The notes under the pieces: generated by a model
Database searches by the model: none
Seen by the model: the letters and a program-made list of their open reading frames with translations, nothing else
Told to the model about the DNA's origin: nothing
Assembly (NCBI GenBank): GCA_035293945.1
Contig: DATGLV010000014.1
Span: 1-64,000 of the forward strand
Source of the DNA: VAZQ01 sp035293945
Lineage (GTDB): Bacteria; Pseudomonadota; Alphaproteobacteria; Rhizobiales; Xanthobacteraceae
DNA: 64,000 nucleotides
Direction: 5' to 3'
Made by a program: the position numbers and the translations under genes
Shown: positions 17,555 through 25,508 of the stretch, in pieces
Layout: every line of letters starts with the position of its first letter
Position numbering within the stretch: position 1 is the first letter of the stretch

Positions 17555-17578
17555 GGGTTTGCGAAGTACAACACCCCC
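17555..17578 (-). repeat. IS1595 right terminal inverted repeat
   Basis: Plus strand GGGTTTGCGAAGTACAACAC followed by CCCC, the imperfect reverse complement of the left end. On the minus strand TTGTAC and TACAAC are 17 bp apart ahead of the passenger gene, a weak internal promoter candidate. Confidence 0.9.
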
Positions 17579-17586
17579 AACCCCCT
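17579..17586. repeat. Right target-site duplication AACCCCCT
   Basis: Exact copy of 15342-15349. Deleting the IS and one copy restores a continuous leader from the LexA-box promoter to the 32-aa gene. Confidence 0.92.
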
Positions 17587-17602
17587 TGAAGAACGAAAGG
17601 GG

Positions 17603-17632
17603 AACATAGTTCTTATTGTGTTCTTGAGTCAA
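17603..17632 (-). promoter_or_regulatory. Sigma-70-type promoter with LexA (SOS) box in its spacer
   Basis: On the minus strand TTGACT (17632-17627) and TATGTT (17608-17603) are 18 bp apart. The spacer contains GAAC-N7-GAAC (plus strand GTTC-TTATTGT-GTTC, 17609-17623). This is the direct-repeat operator bound by alphaproteobacterial LexA. Transcription would start near 17596, 18 bp from the IS end and about 70 bp ahead of the HEPN passenger gene, the first gene it now meets. Before insertion the first gene was the 32-aa peptide. Confidence 0.8.
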
Positions 17633-17703
17633 GAGCATTCTGGTGCTCGCACCGAATGCGGCTGTCAAAGCAATAAAAGACTTGGTCAACGGGTGCGACT
17701 TCG

Positions 17704-17898
17704 TCAGGACCGCGCCGTCCATGAGACGGGAGATTCGCGCAGCGCATCAGGCGGGAAGCTGCTGTTTAGGCATTGCGTGCCATCGAACCAGGCGCACTCG
17801 ATGACTTGCTTCCCGTCGGCCGTCGTGCCGATCACGGTTATAGTCATCCGCGGACTCCCGGATTTCAATTGGACCGTATCTCCGACTTTGAAGCCCAT
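17704..17898 (-). CDS. DUF2158/YodC-family small protein
   Basis: 64 aa. MGFKVGDTVQLKSGSPRMTI and ECAWFDG match the YodC-like family of small SH3-like barrel proteins of unknown function. It is upstream of, and parallel to, the SOS promoter; any link to that promoter is unproven. Confidence 0.85.
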   Translation of the reverse strand: MGFKVGDTVQLKSGSPRMTITVIGTTADGKQVIECAWFDGTQCLNSSFPPDALRESPVSWTARS

Positions 17899-18010
17899 CT
17901 TTCGCCCCCGAAATCGGCCTGCTCATCACGCTTGCACTATAGATCATCACATGTCGGTATGGCGCGCCGCCGGGCGAGGACAGTTTGCCACATGTGGACG
18001 CAGGCAAGAT

Positions 18011-18565
18011 TCATCCCTTGAGCGCTCTCGCCATGGCGAGGAGCTTGTTGGTGGTATTCCAGTTCCGCGCCGTGGCGCTGACGCCGAGGGTGCGGTCGAA
18101 GAATGCCGGCGTGAGCTTGGACTTGGCAGGCGTCTCCGCGTAGTCGATGTAAAGATGGTCGCCGTCGAGCTGCAGTTGCTCCGGCCCACGATAGGCAGCA
18201 AGGGCCGCCGCGGTGCCGGGCTGGGGCGCTCTCTCAAGGAAGCTGACCATCAAGTGATTTGGCCGTTTTTCCGCCGCGGCGGCAAAGGGATTGCCGGCGA
18301 TCACCTGGGCAACGCGATCGGGAGTGCGGAGGAACACTTGGTTCTTCGTCAGCGCGAACCGATCACGCAGGATATTGCCGATGAGGCGCGTAAGCGAGGC
18401 CGCCGATTTGCCTGTCTGGAAGACGAGATTGCCGCTGGCGATGTAGGTCGAGACGTTGCGCAGGCCGGCTTCTTCGCAGGCCGCCTTGAGATCTGACATC
18501 GGCAATTTGCCGGTCCCCCCGACATTGACGGCGCGCAACAAAGCGATGAAGACCGCCATGGCCAC
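18011..18565 (-). CDS. DUF1697 family protein
   Basis: 184 aa; the start may be six bases later at MAVFIALLRAVNVGGTG. The N-terminal IALLRAVNVGGTGKLPMSDL and the C-terminal ..ATARNWNTTNKLLAMA are the two conserved blocks of this uncharacterised family. No catalytic role is established. It stands alone between DUF2158 and a palindromic repeat. Confidence 0.9.
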   Translation of the reverse strand: MAMAVFIALLRAVNVGGTGKLPMSDLKAACEEAGLRNVSTYIASGNLVFQTGKSAASLTRLIGNILRDRFALTKNQVFLRTPDRVAQVIAGNPFAAAAEKRPNHLMVSFLERAPQPGTAAALAAYRGPEQLQLDGDHLYIDYAETPAKSKLTPAFFDRTLGVSATARNWNTTNKLLAMARALKG

Positions 18566-18608
18566 GGCTCCTCGGTGTGATAGCAGGTGCGCCGGTCGCG
18601 CTGCGAGA

Positions 18609-18722
18609 GCGAGATGATTTTCTCTGAATCATCATCCCGATCTACCTTAGGGTGGAGCATTGTCCCCGCTTTCGCACGCACGAACCCTTGCCGAAAGCCG
18701 GTGACCAACCCGGCTTTTCGGG
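18609..18722. repeat. Decayed copy of the intergenic palindrome family (copy 2)
   Basis: GATGATT (18613-18619) pairs with AATCATC (18627-18633). A second stem pairs CCGAAAGCCGG (from 18691) with CCGGCTTTTCGG (to 18721). The reverse complement of the first stem closely matches the second stem of copy 1 at 7781-7810. It fills the DUF1697-lolD gap and may serve as a lolD 3' hairpin. Confidence 0.55.
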
Positions 18723-18730
18723 ACCAGACT

Positions 18731-19438
18731 CTATTCCAGCTCCACCACCCGTCCGTCCTGCAGCGTGACGCGGCGATCCATGCGGGATGCGATCTCGCGG
18801 TTGTGTGTGGCGATGATGGCGGCGAGGCCGGAGGCGCGCACCAGCTGATTGAGCGCGCCGAACACTTGATCGGAGGTCTTCGGGTCGAGATTTCCGGTCG
18901 GCTCGTCGGCGAGCAGGATGCGTGGCGCATTGGCGACCGCGCGCGCGATCGCAACCCGCTGCTGCTCGCCGCCCGATAATTCCGCCGGCCGATGCTCGAG
19001 GCGCTCCTTGAGCCCGAGGTAAGAGAGAAGCTCGGCCGCCCGCTGGACCGCCTCCTTGCGCGAAAGGCCGCGGATCATTTGCGGTAGGATCACATTTTCC
19101 AGCGCAGAGAACTCCGGCAGAAGGTGGTGAGCCTGATAGATGAAGCCGATATCGATCCGTCTCAATCGGGTGCGCGCTGCGTCCGACAGCTGCGATGTCG
19201 GCAAGCGGTCGATATAGACTTCGCCGGCGTCCGGATGCTCGAGGAGGCCGGCGATATGCAGCAAGGTCGACTTGCCGGCGCCCGAGGGTGCGACCAGCGC
19301 TACCGACTGCCCGGGCCAGACCGCGAGCTCGGCGCCCTTGAGAATCTCGAGCGTGCCGAGCCCTTGCTGATAGCGGCGATCGATCGCATGCAAATAGATG
19401 ATGGGCGGTCCTTCGCCGCTCGCCAGCGCCTCAGTCAT
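18731..19438 (-). CDS. lolD: Lipoprotein-releasing ABC transporter ATPase LolD
   Basis: 235 aa from ATG 19438. The ATPase powers extraction of outer-membrane lipoproteins from the inner membrane. Walker A is APSGAGKST (first Gly replaced by Ala), the signature motif is LSGGEQQRVAIARA, Walker B is ILLADEPTGNLD, and the switch His is in IIATHN. It is downstream of its permease on the same strand, so the two form an operon. Confidence 0.94.
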   Translation of the reverse strand: MTEALASGEGPPIIYLHAIDRRYQQGLGTLEILKGAELAVWPGQSVALVAPSGAGKSTLLHIAGLLEHPDAGEVYIDRLPTSQLSDAARTRLRRIDIGFIYQAHHLLPEFSALENVILPQMIRGLSRKEAVQRAAELLSYLGLKERLEHRPAELSGGEQQRVAIARAVANAPRILLADEPTGNLDPKTSDQVFGALNQLVRASGLAAIIATHNREIASRMDRRVTLQDGRVVELE

Positions 19439-19442
19439 GGCA

Positions 19443-19477
19443 AGCACTCAGTGAAGCACTCAGTGAAGCACTCCTGG
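19443..19477. repeat. 12-bp tandem repeat at the lolC-lolD junction
   Basis: AGCACTCAGTGA occurs twice in tandem (19443-19454, 19455-19466) and is followed by a partial third unit, AGCACTC. It lies between the lolC stop and the lolD start. Slippage here could alter the spacing of lolD translation signals. Confidence 0.8.
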
Positions 19478-19486
19478 CGAGGTGTC

Positions 19487-20755
19487 TCATTCATAGCGCA
19501 AGGCCTCGACCGGATCGAGGCGCGCCGCCCGCCACGCCGGATAGAGCGTCGCCAGGAACGACAGCACCAACGCCATCACCACCACGGCCGAAGTCTCGCC
19601 CCAGTCGAGCTCGGCCGGCAGGCGCGAGAGGAAGTAGAGCTCGGGCGAGAACAGATCGGTATTTGTGACCCATGACAGGAAGCGCCTGAGCGACTCGATG
19701 TTGAGGCAGACCAGCACTGCAAGCAGAAAGCCGATCAGGGTTCCATTCACTCCGATCGAGGCGCCGGTGATCATGAAGATGCGCATGATCGAGCCTTGGG
19801 TGGCCCCCATGGTGCGCAGAATGCCGATATCGGGTCCCTTGTCCTTCACCAGCATGGTGAGACCGGAGATGATGTTGAAGGCCGCGACCAGCACGATCAG
19901 GCTCAGTATGATGAACATCACGTTGCGCTCGACCTGGAGCGCGTTGAAGAAGGTGGCGTTGCGCTGGCGCCAATCGATCATGAAGATGGGTCGGGCCGCT
20001 GCATCGGTAACGAGCTCCTTGTAGCGGTCGACACGGTCGGGATTATCGATATAGACCTCGATCGCAGTCACGTCGCCGGCGCGGTTGAAATAGGCCTGCG
20101 CCTCGGTCAGCGGCATGTAGAGCAGCGACGCGTCATATTCGGACATCCCGATCTCGAACACGGCGGCGACTTTGTAGGATTTGATGCGCGGAGTCGTGCC
20201 CATCGGGGTCACCGCGCCACGTGGCGCGACCAGCGTCACATTGTCTCCGGCGCGCAGCGACAGCTGATCGGCAAGGCGGCGGCCGATCGCAACCCCCTGC
20301 CCTTCGTCGAAACCGATCAGCGTGCCCTGCTTGATATTCTCGTTGATCGAGGAGAGCTTTTCGATGTCGCGGGCGCGCATGCCGCGCACCAGCACGCCGG
20401 CCGAATTGAACGGCGAGGAGGCGAGCGCCTGGCCTTCGACGATGGGGGCTGCCAGACGTACGCCGTCGATCTTCGAGATTCGATCGGAGACGGGATCCCA
20501 ATCTGTGAGCGGAGATTCGAGCGGCTGGATCAACAGATGACCGTTGAGGCCGAGAATCTTGTCCAGGAGCTCGGTGCGGAACCCATTCATCACCGCCATG
20601 ACGATGATCAGCGTCGCTACCCCGAGCATGATGCCGAGAAACGAGAAGCCGGCGATGACCGAGATGAACCCTTCTTTGCGCCGGGAGCGGAGGTAACGCA
20701 GCGACAGCATCCACTCGAAGGGTGAAAAGGGGCGGGTTCGGGTCGGTTGAGCCAT
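19487..20755 (-). CDS. lolC: Lipoprotein-releasing ABC transporter permease (LolC/LolE type)
   Basis: 422 aa from ATG 20755 (a GTG six codons earlier is possible). FPFEWMLSLRYLRSRR-like N-terminus (FSPFEWMLSLRYLRSRRKEG), one N-terminal transmembrane helix, a periplasmic domain (about residues 45-270), and a C-terminal FtsX domain with three helices ending LYPAWRAARLDPVEALRYE. One permease only, as usual in alphaproteobacteria, probably acting as a homodimer with LolD. Confidence 0.93.
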   Translation of the reverse strand: MAQPTRTRPFSPFEWMLSLRYLRSRRKEGFISVIAGFSFLGIMLGVATLIIVMAVMNGFRTELLDKILGLNGHLLIQPLESPLTDWDPVSDRISKIDGVRLAAPIVEGQALASSPFNSAGVLVRGMRARDIEKLSSINENIKQGTLIGFDEGQGVAIGRRLADQLSLRAGDNVTLVAPRGAVTPMGTTPRIKSYKVAAVFEIGMSEYDASLLYMPLTEAQAYFNRAGDVTAIEVYIDNPDRVDRYKELVTDAAARPIFMIDWRQRNATFFNALQVERNVMFIILSLIVLVAAFNIISGLTMLVKDKGPDIGILRTMGATQGSIMRIFMITGASIGVNGTLIGFLLAVLVCLNIESLRRFLSWVTNTDLFSPELYFLSRLPAELDWGETSAVVVMALVLSFLATLYPAWRAARLDPVEALRYE

Positions 20756-21080
20756 GCGATGCGATGCCTTCACCAGGGCGGACGTCTATCTTTCGGAAAC
20801 CGGCAGGCCACTCGTCCGGGACACGCGCGCGTGCCGCCGAATCAAGTTTCCTGCGCCGCCCACCGTAGTTCGTCCGCGAATCTTCGAACGGCGGGACTCG
20901 AATCGTCCGGTCCGTGGGGCCCTTGCTTCCAAAGCGCGTCTCGGAGGGTGCCGTGATCTGTCACGAGCTCCGAAGCGGAGGCACCAACCTCGCAATTTCA
21001 CATGATTCTGGCACTTTCGCGCCATGCCCGAAGGGCAGCGATGGGGATAATCGCGCAAAAGTGCGGCGGCAATGACGGCT
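20756..21080. other. Intergenic lolC-proS, 325 bp
   Basis: No gene, repeat or terminator could be supported. GC-rich, with no convincing frame on either strand. It presumably holds the lolC promoter. Confidence 0.5.
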
Positions 21081-22412
21081 TTAGCGCAAGGGCTGCGGAG
21101 CGAGCCGCTCCAAAGCATCGAGCGGGCTCATGAGCTCGCGGCCGCCATCGGCACGGCGCTTGATCTCGACCTTGCCTTCGGCAAGGCCCTTAGGGCCAAT
21201 CAGCACCTGATACGGGATGCCGATCAGGTCGGCAGTGGCGAATTTTGCCCCGGGCCGTTGGTCGAGATCATCGTAGAGAACCTCGACCCCGCGACCCCTG
21301 AGCGCAGCATAGAGCTTGTCGCAGGCCGCATCGGTGTCGGCGCCGCCCTGCTTGAGATTAAGGATCATCACCTTGAATGGCGCGACCGCCTCCGGCCATT
21401 TGATCCCGCCTTCATCGTGGAAGGCTTCGATGATCGCGCCTGCGAGACGAGAGACCCCGACGCCGTAGGAACCGCCGTGGATCGGCCGCTCGACGCCGTC
21501 CGGACCGGCAACCAGGGCCTTCATCGGGCCGGAGTATTTGGTGCCGAAATAGAATACCTGACCGACCTCGATGCCGCGCGTGTGCAGACGCTTGTCGGCG
21601 GGAACCTCCCGCTCGTAGCGTGCCGGATCGTGCACGTCCTCGGTCGCCGCATAAAGAGTGGTCCATTCGCGGATGATCGGGCTCAAGTCCGTCTCATAGT
21701 TCACGTCCTCACCGGGAGCCTCGAGATCGAGAATGCCGCGATGGCAATAGACGCCCGATTCTCCGGTCTCGGCCAGGATGATGAACTCGTGACTCAAGTC
21801 GCCGCCGATGGGGCCAGTTTCCGCCGCCATCGGGATGGCCTTGAGGCCCATGCGGGAAAAGGTCCGCAAGTAGGCGACGAACATCTTGTCGTAGGAGCGG
21901 CGCGCACCCGCCTCGTCCAAGTCGAATGAATAGGCATCCTTCATGAGGAACTCGCGTCCGCGCATGACCCCGAAGCGCGGCCGTTGCTCGTCACGGAACT
22001 TCCATTGGATGTGATAGAGGTTGACAGGCAGGTCCTTGTAGGAACGTACAGCGGCGCGGAAGATCTCCGTGATCATCTCCTCGTTGGTCGGCCCGTACAG
22101 CATCTCGCGTTCGTGACGGTCGGTTATGCGCAGCATTTCCGGGCCGTAGGCGTCATAGCGTCCGCTCTCCCGCCAAAGATCGGCGAGCTGCAGGGTCGGC
22201 ATCAGCACTTCGATCGCGCCGGCGCGGTTTTGCTCCTCGCGCACGATCGCCTCGATGTTCTTCAGCACGCGCAGGCCGAGCGGGAGCCACGCGTAAATGC
22301 CGGCGGCCTCTTGGCGGATCATGCCGGCCCGCAGCATAAGCCGATGCGACGCGATCTCGGCCTCTTTGGGGGTTTCACGCAGCAATGGCAGAAAATAGCG
22401 CGACAATCGCAT
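21081..22412 (-). CDS. proS: Prolyl-tRNA synthetase (short alphaproteobacterial type)
   Basis: 443 aa class II synthetase charging tRNA-Pro. Motif 2 region is ..QWKFRDEQRPRFGVMRGREF, and motif 3 is GGSYGVGVSRLAGAI. The ~180-residue INS editing domain found in E. coli ProS (572 aa) is absent, as is normal in alphaproteobacteria; editing is then left to trans-acting proteins. It lies in the lolC-proS-DUF1467 order. Confidence 0.97.
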   Translation of the reverse strand: MRLSRYFLPLLRETPKEAEIASHRLMLRAGMIRQEAAGIYAWLPLGLRVLKNIEAIVREEQNRAGAIEVLMPTLQLADLWRESGRYDAYGPEMLRITDRHEREMLYGPTNEEMITEIFRAAVRSYKDLPVNLYHIQWKFRDEQRPRFGVMRGREFLMKDAYSFDLDEAGARRSYDKMFVAYLRTFSRMGLKAIPMAAETGPIGGDLSHEFIILAETGESGVYCHRGILDLEAPGEDVNYETDLSPIIREWTTLYAATEDVHDPARYEREVPADKRLHTRGIEVGQVFYFGTKYSGPMKALVAGPDGVERPIHGGSYGVGVSRLAGAIIEAFHDEGGIKWPEAVAPFKVMILNLKQGGADTDAACDKLYAALRGRGVEVLYDDLDQRPGAKFATADLIGIPYQVLIGPKGLAEGKVEIKRRADGGRELMSPLDALERLAPQPLR

Positions 22413-22783
22413 GGCGGGGTCTGCGGGTGTTGGGGTTCGGGACGGAGTTTGCGGGCTTGCTTTAGTCCGCTCCGGAGCGGCGGACTTGTTGCGAAAACAA
22501 ACGCTATCAGTGGCTTATGGCGAATTATTAGACCAATCCGGCAGGACCTTGCTAGACGTCTGTGTCTCGTGGCTCGAAATTCTAGTGGCAAAACGTCGCG
22601 ACATCAAATAACCTCCATATTTGCGGAAGGCGCACGGCAGGTTCCTGTTATTTGCTTGTCACGTGCTGCCACGCGGTCCAAGTCATGGGAGGACCCCCCG
22701 AAGGCGCGCCTCAAGTCGCCGAATTCTCGACCGAATAGGCGCTAAAATTCGAATCGTTCGGTCGAACGGGATAGGTTTCGCTT
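22413..22783. other. Intergenic region ahead of an orphan plus-strand terminator
   Basis: No protein-coding frame can be supported, yet the region ends in a strong rho-independent terminator facing the plus strand with no plus-strand gene before it. An 8-bp stem CGACCGAA/TTCGGTCG (about 22728-22765) precedes the terminator. A small RNA ending near 22813 is possible. The minus-strand proS promoter must also lie here. Confidence 0.4.
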
Positions 22784-22813
22784 GAGCAGGGCCTTGGCCC
22801 TGCTCTTTTTGTT
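22784..22813 (+). terminator. Strong rho-independent terminator (plus strand)
   Basis: Perfect 10-bp arms GAGCAGGGCC and GGCCCTGCTC are separated by TT and followed by TTTTTGTT. The T tract is only on the plus side, so it ends a plus-strand transcript. No plus-strand gene is recognised upstream. Confidence 0.85.
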
Positions 22814-22857
22814 AAGAGCCGCCATTCATGAAAAGGACCGTTCGCGAGGATCGCTCG

Positions 22858-23127
22858 CTATCGGGGCATCCCCAGCCAAGAGGTCAAGGCGTCCAGGGTC
22901 ACCAGGCGGGATGCGTAGAGGGTATAAAACGCCGCGAATGCCAAGCCCGCCACGATGGTGGTCCAGATCAGCTTGCCTTTGAGATGGGTCAGGACCGGGG
23001 CCCCGGGATCTGTGCCGGGCGTGAACTCGCCCGCCTCATGCTGGCTGCGCACGCCCCACGGTAGGACGGCAAACAACGTGATCCACCAGAAAACAAAGTA
23101 GATCGCCAGTGCCGTGAGGATCGACAT
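22858..23127 (-). CDS. DUF1467 family membrane protein
   Basis: 89 aa with two transmembrane helices. YFVFWWITLFAVLPWGVRSQ is the DUF1467 hallmark. Conserved in alphaproteobacteria beside mce and proS. Function unknown. It starts 10 bp after the mce stop, so the two are probably co-transcribed. Confidence 0.92.
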   Translation of the reverse strand: MSILTALAIYFVFWWITLFAVLPWGVRSQHEAGEFTPGTDPGAPVLTHLKGKLIWTTIVAGLAFAAFYTLYASRLVTLDALTSWLGMPR

Positions 23128-23137
23128 CGTCTTCCGC

Positions 23138-23545
23138 TCACGCTTCTTCGATCTCGATCAGTGTACCGCACAGATCCTTTGGGTGCAGGAATAGCACCGG
23201 CTTTCCGTGAGCGCCGATCTTCGGTTCGCCGTCCCCGAGCACGCGCACGCCCTGCGCCTTGAGGCGATCGCGGGCGACGCGGATGTTGTCGACCTCATAG
23301 CAGAGATGATGAATGCCGCCATCCGGGCTGCGCTCGAGAAACTTGGCGATTGGCGAGGCTTCCCCCAGAGGTTCCAGCAGCTCGATCTTGGTGTTCGGCA
23401 AGAGCACGAACACGGTGGTCACACCATGATCGGGTTGAGCCACCGGCGCCGATATCTCGGCGCCGAGCGTGTCGCGATAGACGCAAGCGGCCTTGGCGAT
23501 GTCCTTGACGGCGATCGCCACGTGGTTGAGCCGTCCGATCTGCAT
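23138..23545 (-). CDS. mce: Methylmalonyl-CoA epimerase
   Basis: 135 aa glyoxalase-fold enzyme interconverting (R)- and (S)-methylmalonyl-CoA in propionate metabolism. The start at MQIGRLNHVAIAVKDI is fixed by the family. Metal ligands are likely His in LNHVAIA, His in GIHHLCYEV and Glu in TLIEIEEA. Tandem vicinal-oxygen-chelate modules fill the length. Confidence 0.94.
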   Translation of the reverse strand: MQIGRLNHVAIAVKDIAKAACVYRDTLGAEISAPVAQPDHGVTTVFVLLPNTKIELLEPLGEASPIAKFLERSPDGGIHHLCYEVDNIRVARDRLKAQGVRVLGDGEPKIGAHGKPVLFLHPKDLCGTLIEIEEA

Positions 23546-23716
23546 TCTGCTGGTCCTTTCGGTTGCGGCCCGGCGCCGATTTGCGTTCACCCGCATCCTA
23601 ATGCCGCCGAACTTGAAATTGCCGCTAAGCGGGCACTAGTCGGAAACCGGTGATCTCTTGCTCGCTTTGGACGCTTTCGCAAGCGGCACGCTGTCCCGGG
23701 GGCATCCGCTGCACGT

Positions 23717-25387
23717 TCATATGGTCAGCACATGCACATGGCATACCGGCTTTTTCTTCCAGGCTGAGCCAACCGCGGCGCGCACGGCGCGCCGCAGTGC
23801 CTCGGCGACCGCATCAGCATCGCGTCGGTAGGGTTTCGGTATCGAATCGAAGGCTTCCAGCGCAGACGCGTAGACGATCTCGAGAATTGGTTTTCCGGCG
23901 GCGTCCGCTTCGGGGATGCCGGTCAGCTCGACGCGCGGCCCGCCCAAGAGCTCTCCTTTGGCCGACAGCGTGACCGCAACCGATATGATGCCGGCAAATC
24001 CGAGCCGGCGACGGTCCGCGACCGTGCGCTGCTCGCCCGTTATCAGCAGCGCGCCGTCCTTGTAAAGCCGACCCGTCGGCAGCTCCCCGATAATGCCGGG
24101 CTGCGGCGCAAGCCGCACCAGGTCGCCGTCGGTGCATGTGATCACCTTTGGCACGCCAGCACGGCGCGCGAGCGCCGCGTGGGCGCTCATGTGCAATGGT
24201 TCCCCATGCGCAGGAATCAAGATTTGCGGACGGACCCATCCGATCATGTCCTGCAGCTCGGCGCGGCGCGGATGGCCGGACACATGCACAAGCCGATCGC
24301 GGTCGGTGATCACCTCGACGCCGCGCGCCACGAGTCCGTTGATCACACGCGCTACCGCCTTCTCATTGCCCGGAATGGCGCGCGAGGAGAAGATCACGCG
24401 GTCGCCGGGCGCAAAGCTCACTTCAGGGTGGTCATCATCGGCGATGCGCGCCAACGCCGCGCGCGACTCGCCCTGACTGCCGGTGCAGAGCGCGACAACT
24501 TTTTCCGGCGGCAGATAGCCGAAGACCTCTGCGCTGCGGAAATCCGCAATGCCTTCGAGATAGCCGGTCTCGCGCGCCACCTGAGCGATCCGCTCCATTG
24601 AGCGTCCGACCAAGACGACCTCGCGGTCGCAGGCGGCCGCGGCCTTGGCCACCGAGCGCAGGCGGCCGACATGGGAAGCGAAAGTCGTCACTCCGACGCG
24701 CCCGGGGGCGCTCGCGATCAGCTCAGCAAGCGTCTTGGCCACCTCGGTTTCGGACGGCGAGCGGTCGTCGCGCACCGCATTGGTCGAATCGCCGACCAAG
24801 GCGAGACAGCCTTCGTTGCCGAGCGACCGCAGCTTGGCCTCATCAGTCGGTGGCCCGAGCACCGGGGTTGGATCGATCTTCCAGTCGCCGGTATGGAGCA
24901 CATTACCGAGCGGAGTGCGAATGATGACGCCGTTCGATTCAGGAATCGAATGTGCCATGGACACGAGCTCGAGGTCGAACGGACCGAGTGCGAAGCGCCC
25001 ACCCGTCGGCAAGATCGTGACCGGTACTTCGGGCGCGCCGGGTTCGCCCTCCCGCTTGGCTTCGAGCAGCGCCGCTGTGAACGCAGTCGCGTATACGGGA
25101 ACCCTGAGCCGCGGCCACAAGTCGAGCACGGCGCCGAAATGGTCTTCATGCGCGTGCGTGAGGACGAGGCCCAACAAGTTGCGGCGTTCCTCAACAAGGA
25201 ATCGGATATCGGGCATGACAAGGTCAATGCCCGGCAGCTCCTCGCCGCCGAAGGCGACGCCCAGGTCGACCGCGATCCATCGCCGGCGCTGCGCATCGCC
25301 GAAACCATAGATCGCGAGATTCATGCCGATCTCGCCGACGCCCCCAAGTGGGGCGAAAACCAGCTCGTTGCCCCGCCCGGCCATCAA
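23717..25387 (-). CDS. rnj: Ribonuclease J
   Basis: 556 aa metallo-beta-lactamase/beta-CASP nuclease with 5'-3' exo- and endonuclease activity in mRNA and rRNA processing. The zinc motif is LTHAHEDHFGAVLDL. Further metal sites are LHTGDWKIDP and GDSTNA, the beta-CASP motif is VSGHPRR, and the AHGEPLHM histidine follows. In related genomes coaX lies between it and birA; here only 121 bp with a palindrome separate them. Confidence 0.96.
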   Translation of the reverse strand: MMAGRGNELVFAPLGGVGEIGMNLAIYGFGDAQRRRWIAVDLGVAFGGEELPGIDLVMPDIRFLVEERRNLLGLVLTHAHEDHFGAVLDLWPRLRVPVYATAFTAALLEAKREGEPGAPEVPVTILPTGGRFALGPFDLELVSMAHSIPESNGVIIRTPLGNVLHTGDWKIDPTPVLGPPTDEAKLRSLGNEGCLALVGDSTNAVRDDRSPSETEVAKTLAELIASAPGRVGVTTFASHVGRLRSVAKAAAACDREVVLVGRSMERIAQVARETGYLEGIADFRSAEVFGYLPPEKVVALCTGSQGESRAALARIADDDHPEVSFAPGDRVIFSSRAIPGNEKAVARVINGLVARGVEVITDRDRLVHVSGHPRRAELQDMIGWVRPQILIPAHGEPLHMSAHAALARRAGVPKVITCTDGDLVRLAPQPGIIGELPTGRLYKDGALLITGEQRTVADRRRLGFAGIISVAVTLSAKGELLGGPRVELTGIPEADAAGKPILEIVYASALEAFDSIPKPYRRDADAVAEALRRAVRAAVGSAWKKKPVCHVHVLTI

Positions 25388-25429
25388 TCTTTACCGCCTT
25401 GAACCCACGGCTTGGACATCTTCTGATTG

Positions 25430-25504
25430 GGCGCATGTCCTTTCCGGAGAACCGGTATCCACCCCGGATCGGGTCGGGGGCAGATCTTTTCCGGTACGTA
25501 CGCC
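25430..25504. repeat. Intergenic palindrome family (copy 3)
   Basis: GGCGCATGTCCTTTCCGGAG at the left is mirrored by CTTTTCCGGTACGTACGCC at the right, with a GC-rich inner stem (ACCCCGGATCGGGTCGGGG). Half-sites match copies 4 and 5. It occupies the rnj-birA gap. Confidence 0.6.
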
Positions 25505-25508
25505 AGCC

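Larger units (their letters stand above)
15350..17578. mobile_element. Complete IS1595-family (ISXO2-like) insertion sequence with passenger gene
   Basis: 2229 bp bounded by 24-bp imperfect inverted repeats (19 of 24 identical) and a perfect 8-bp direct repeat. It carries, in order, an ISXO2-like DDE transposase, two overlapping small ORFs on the same strand, and a 256-aa gene on the opposite strand whose stop codon overlaps the last small ORF. IS1595 elements are known to carry passenger genes. The exact target duplication and intact frames suggest a recent insertion. Confidence 0.93.

Noticed and set aside
21081..22412. ProS truncation
   Set aside because: 443 aa without the INS domain is the normal alphaproteobacterial form, not a deletion.
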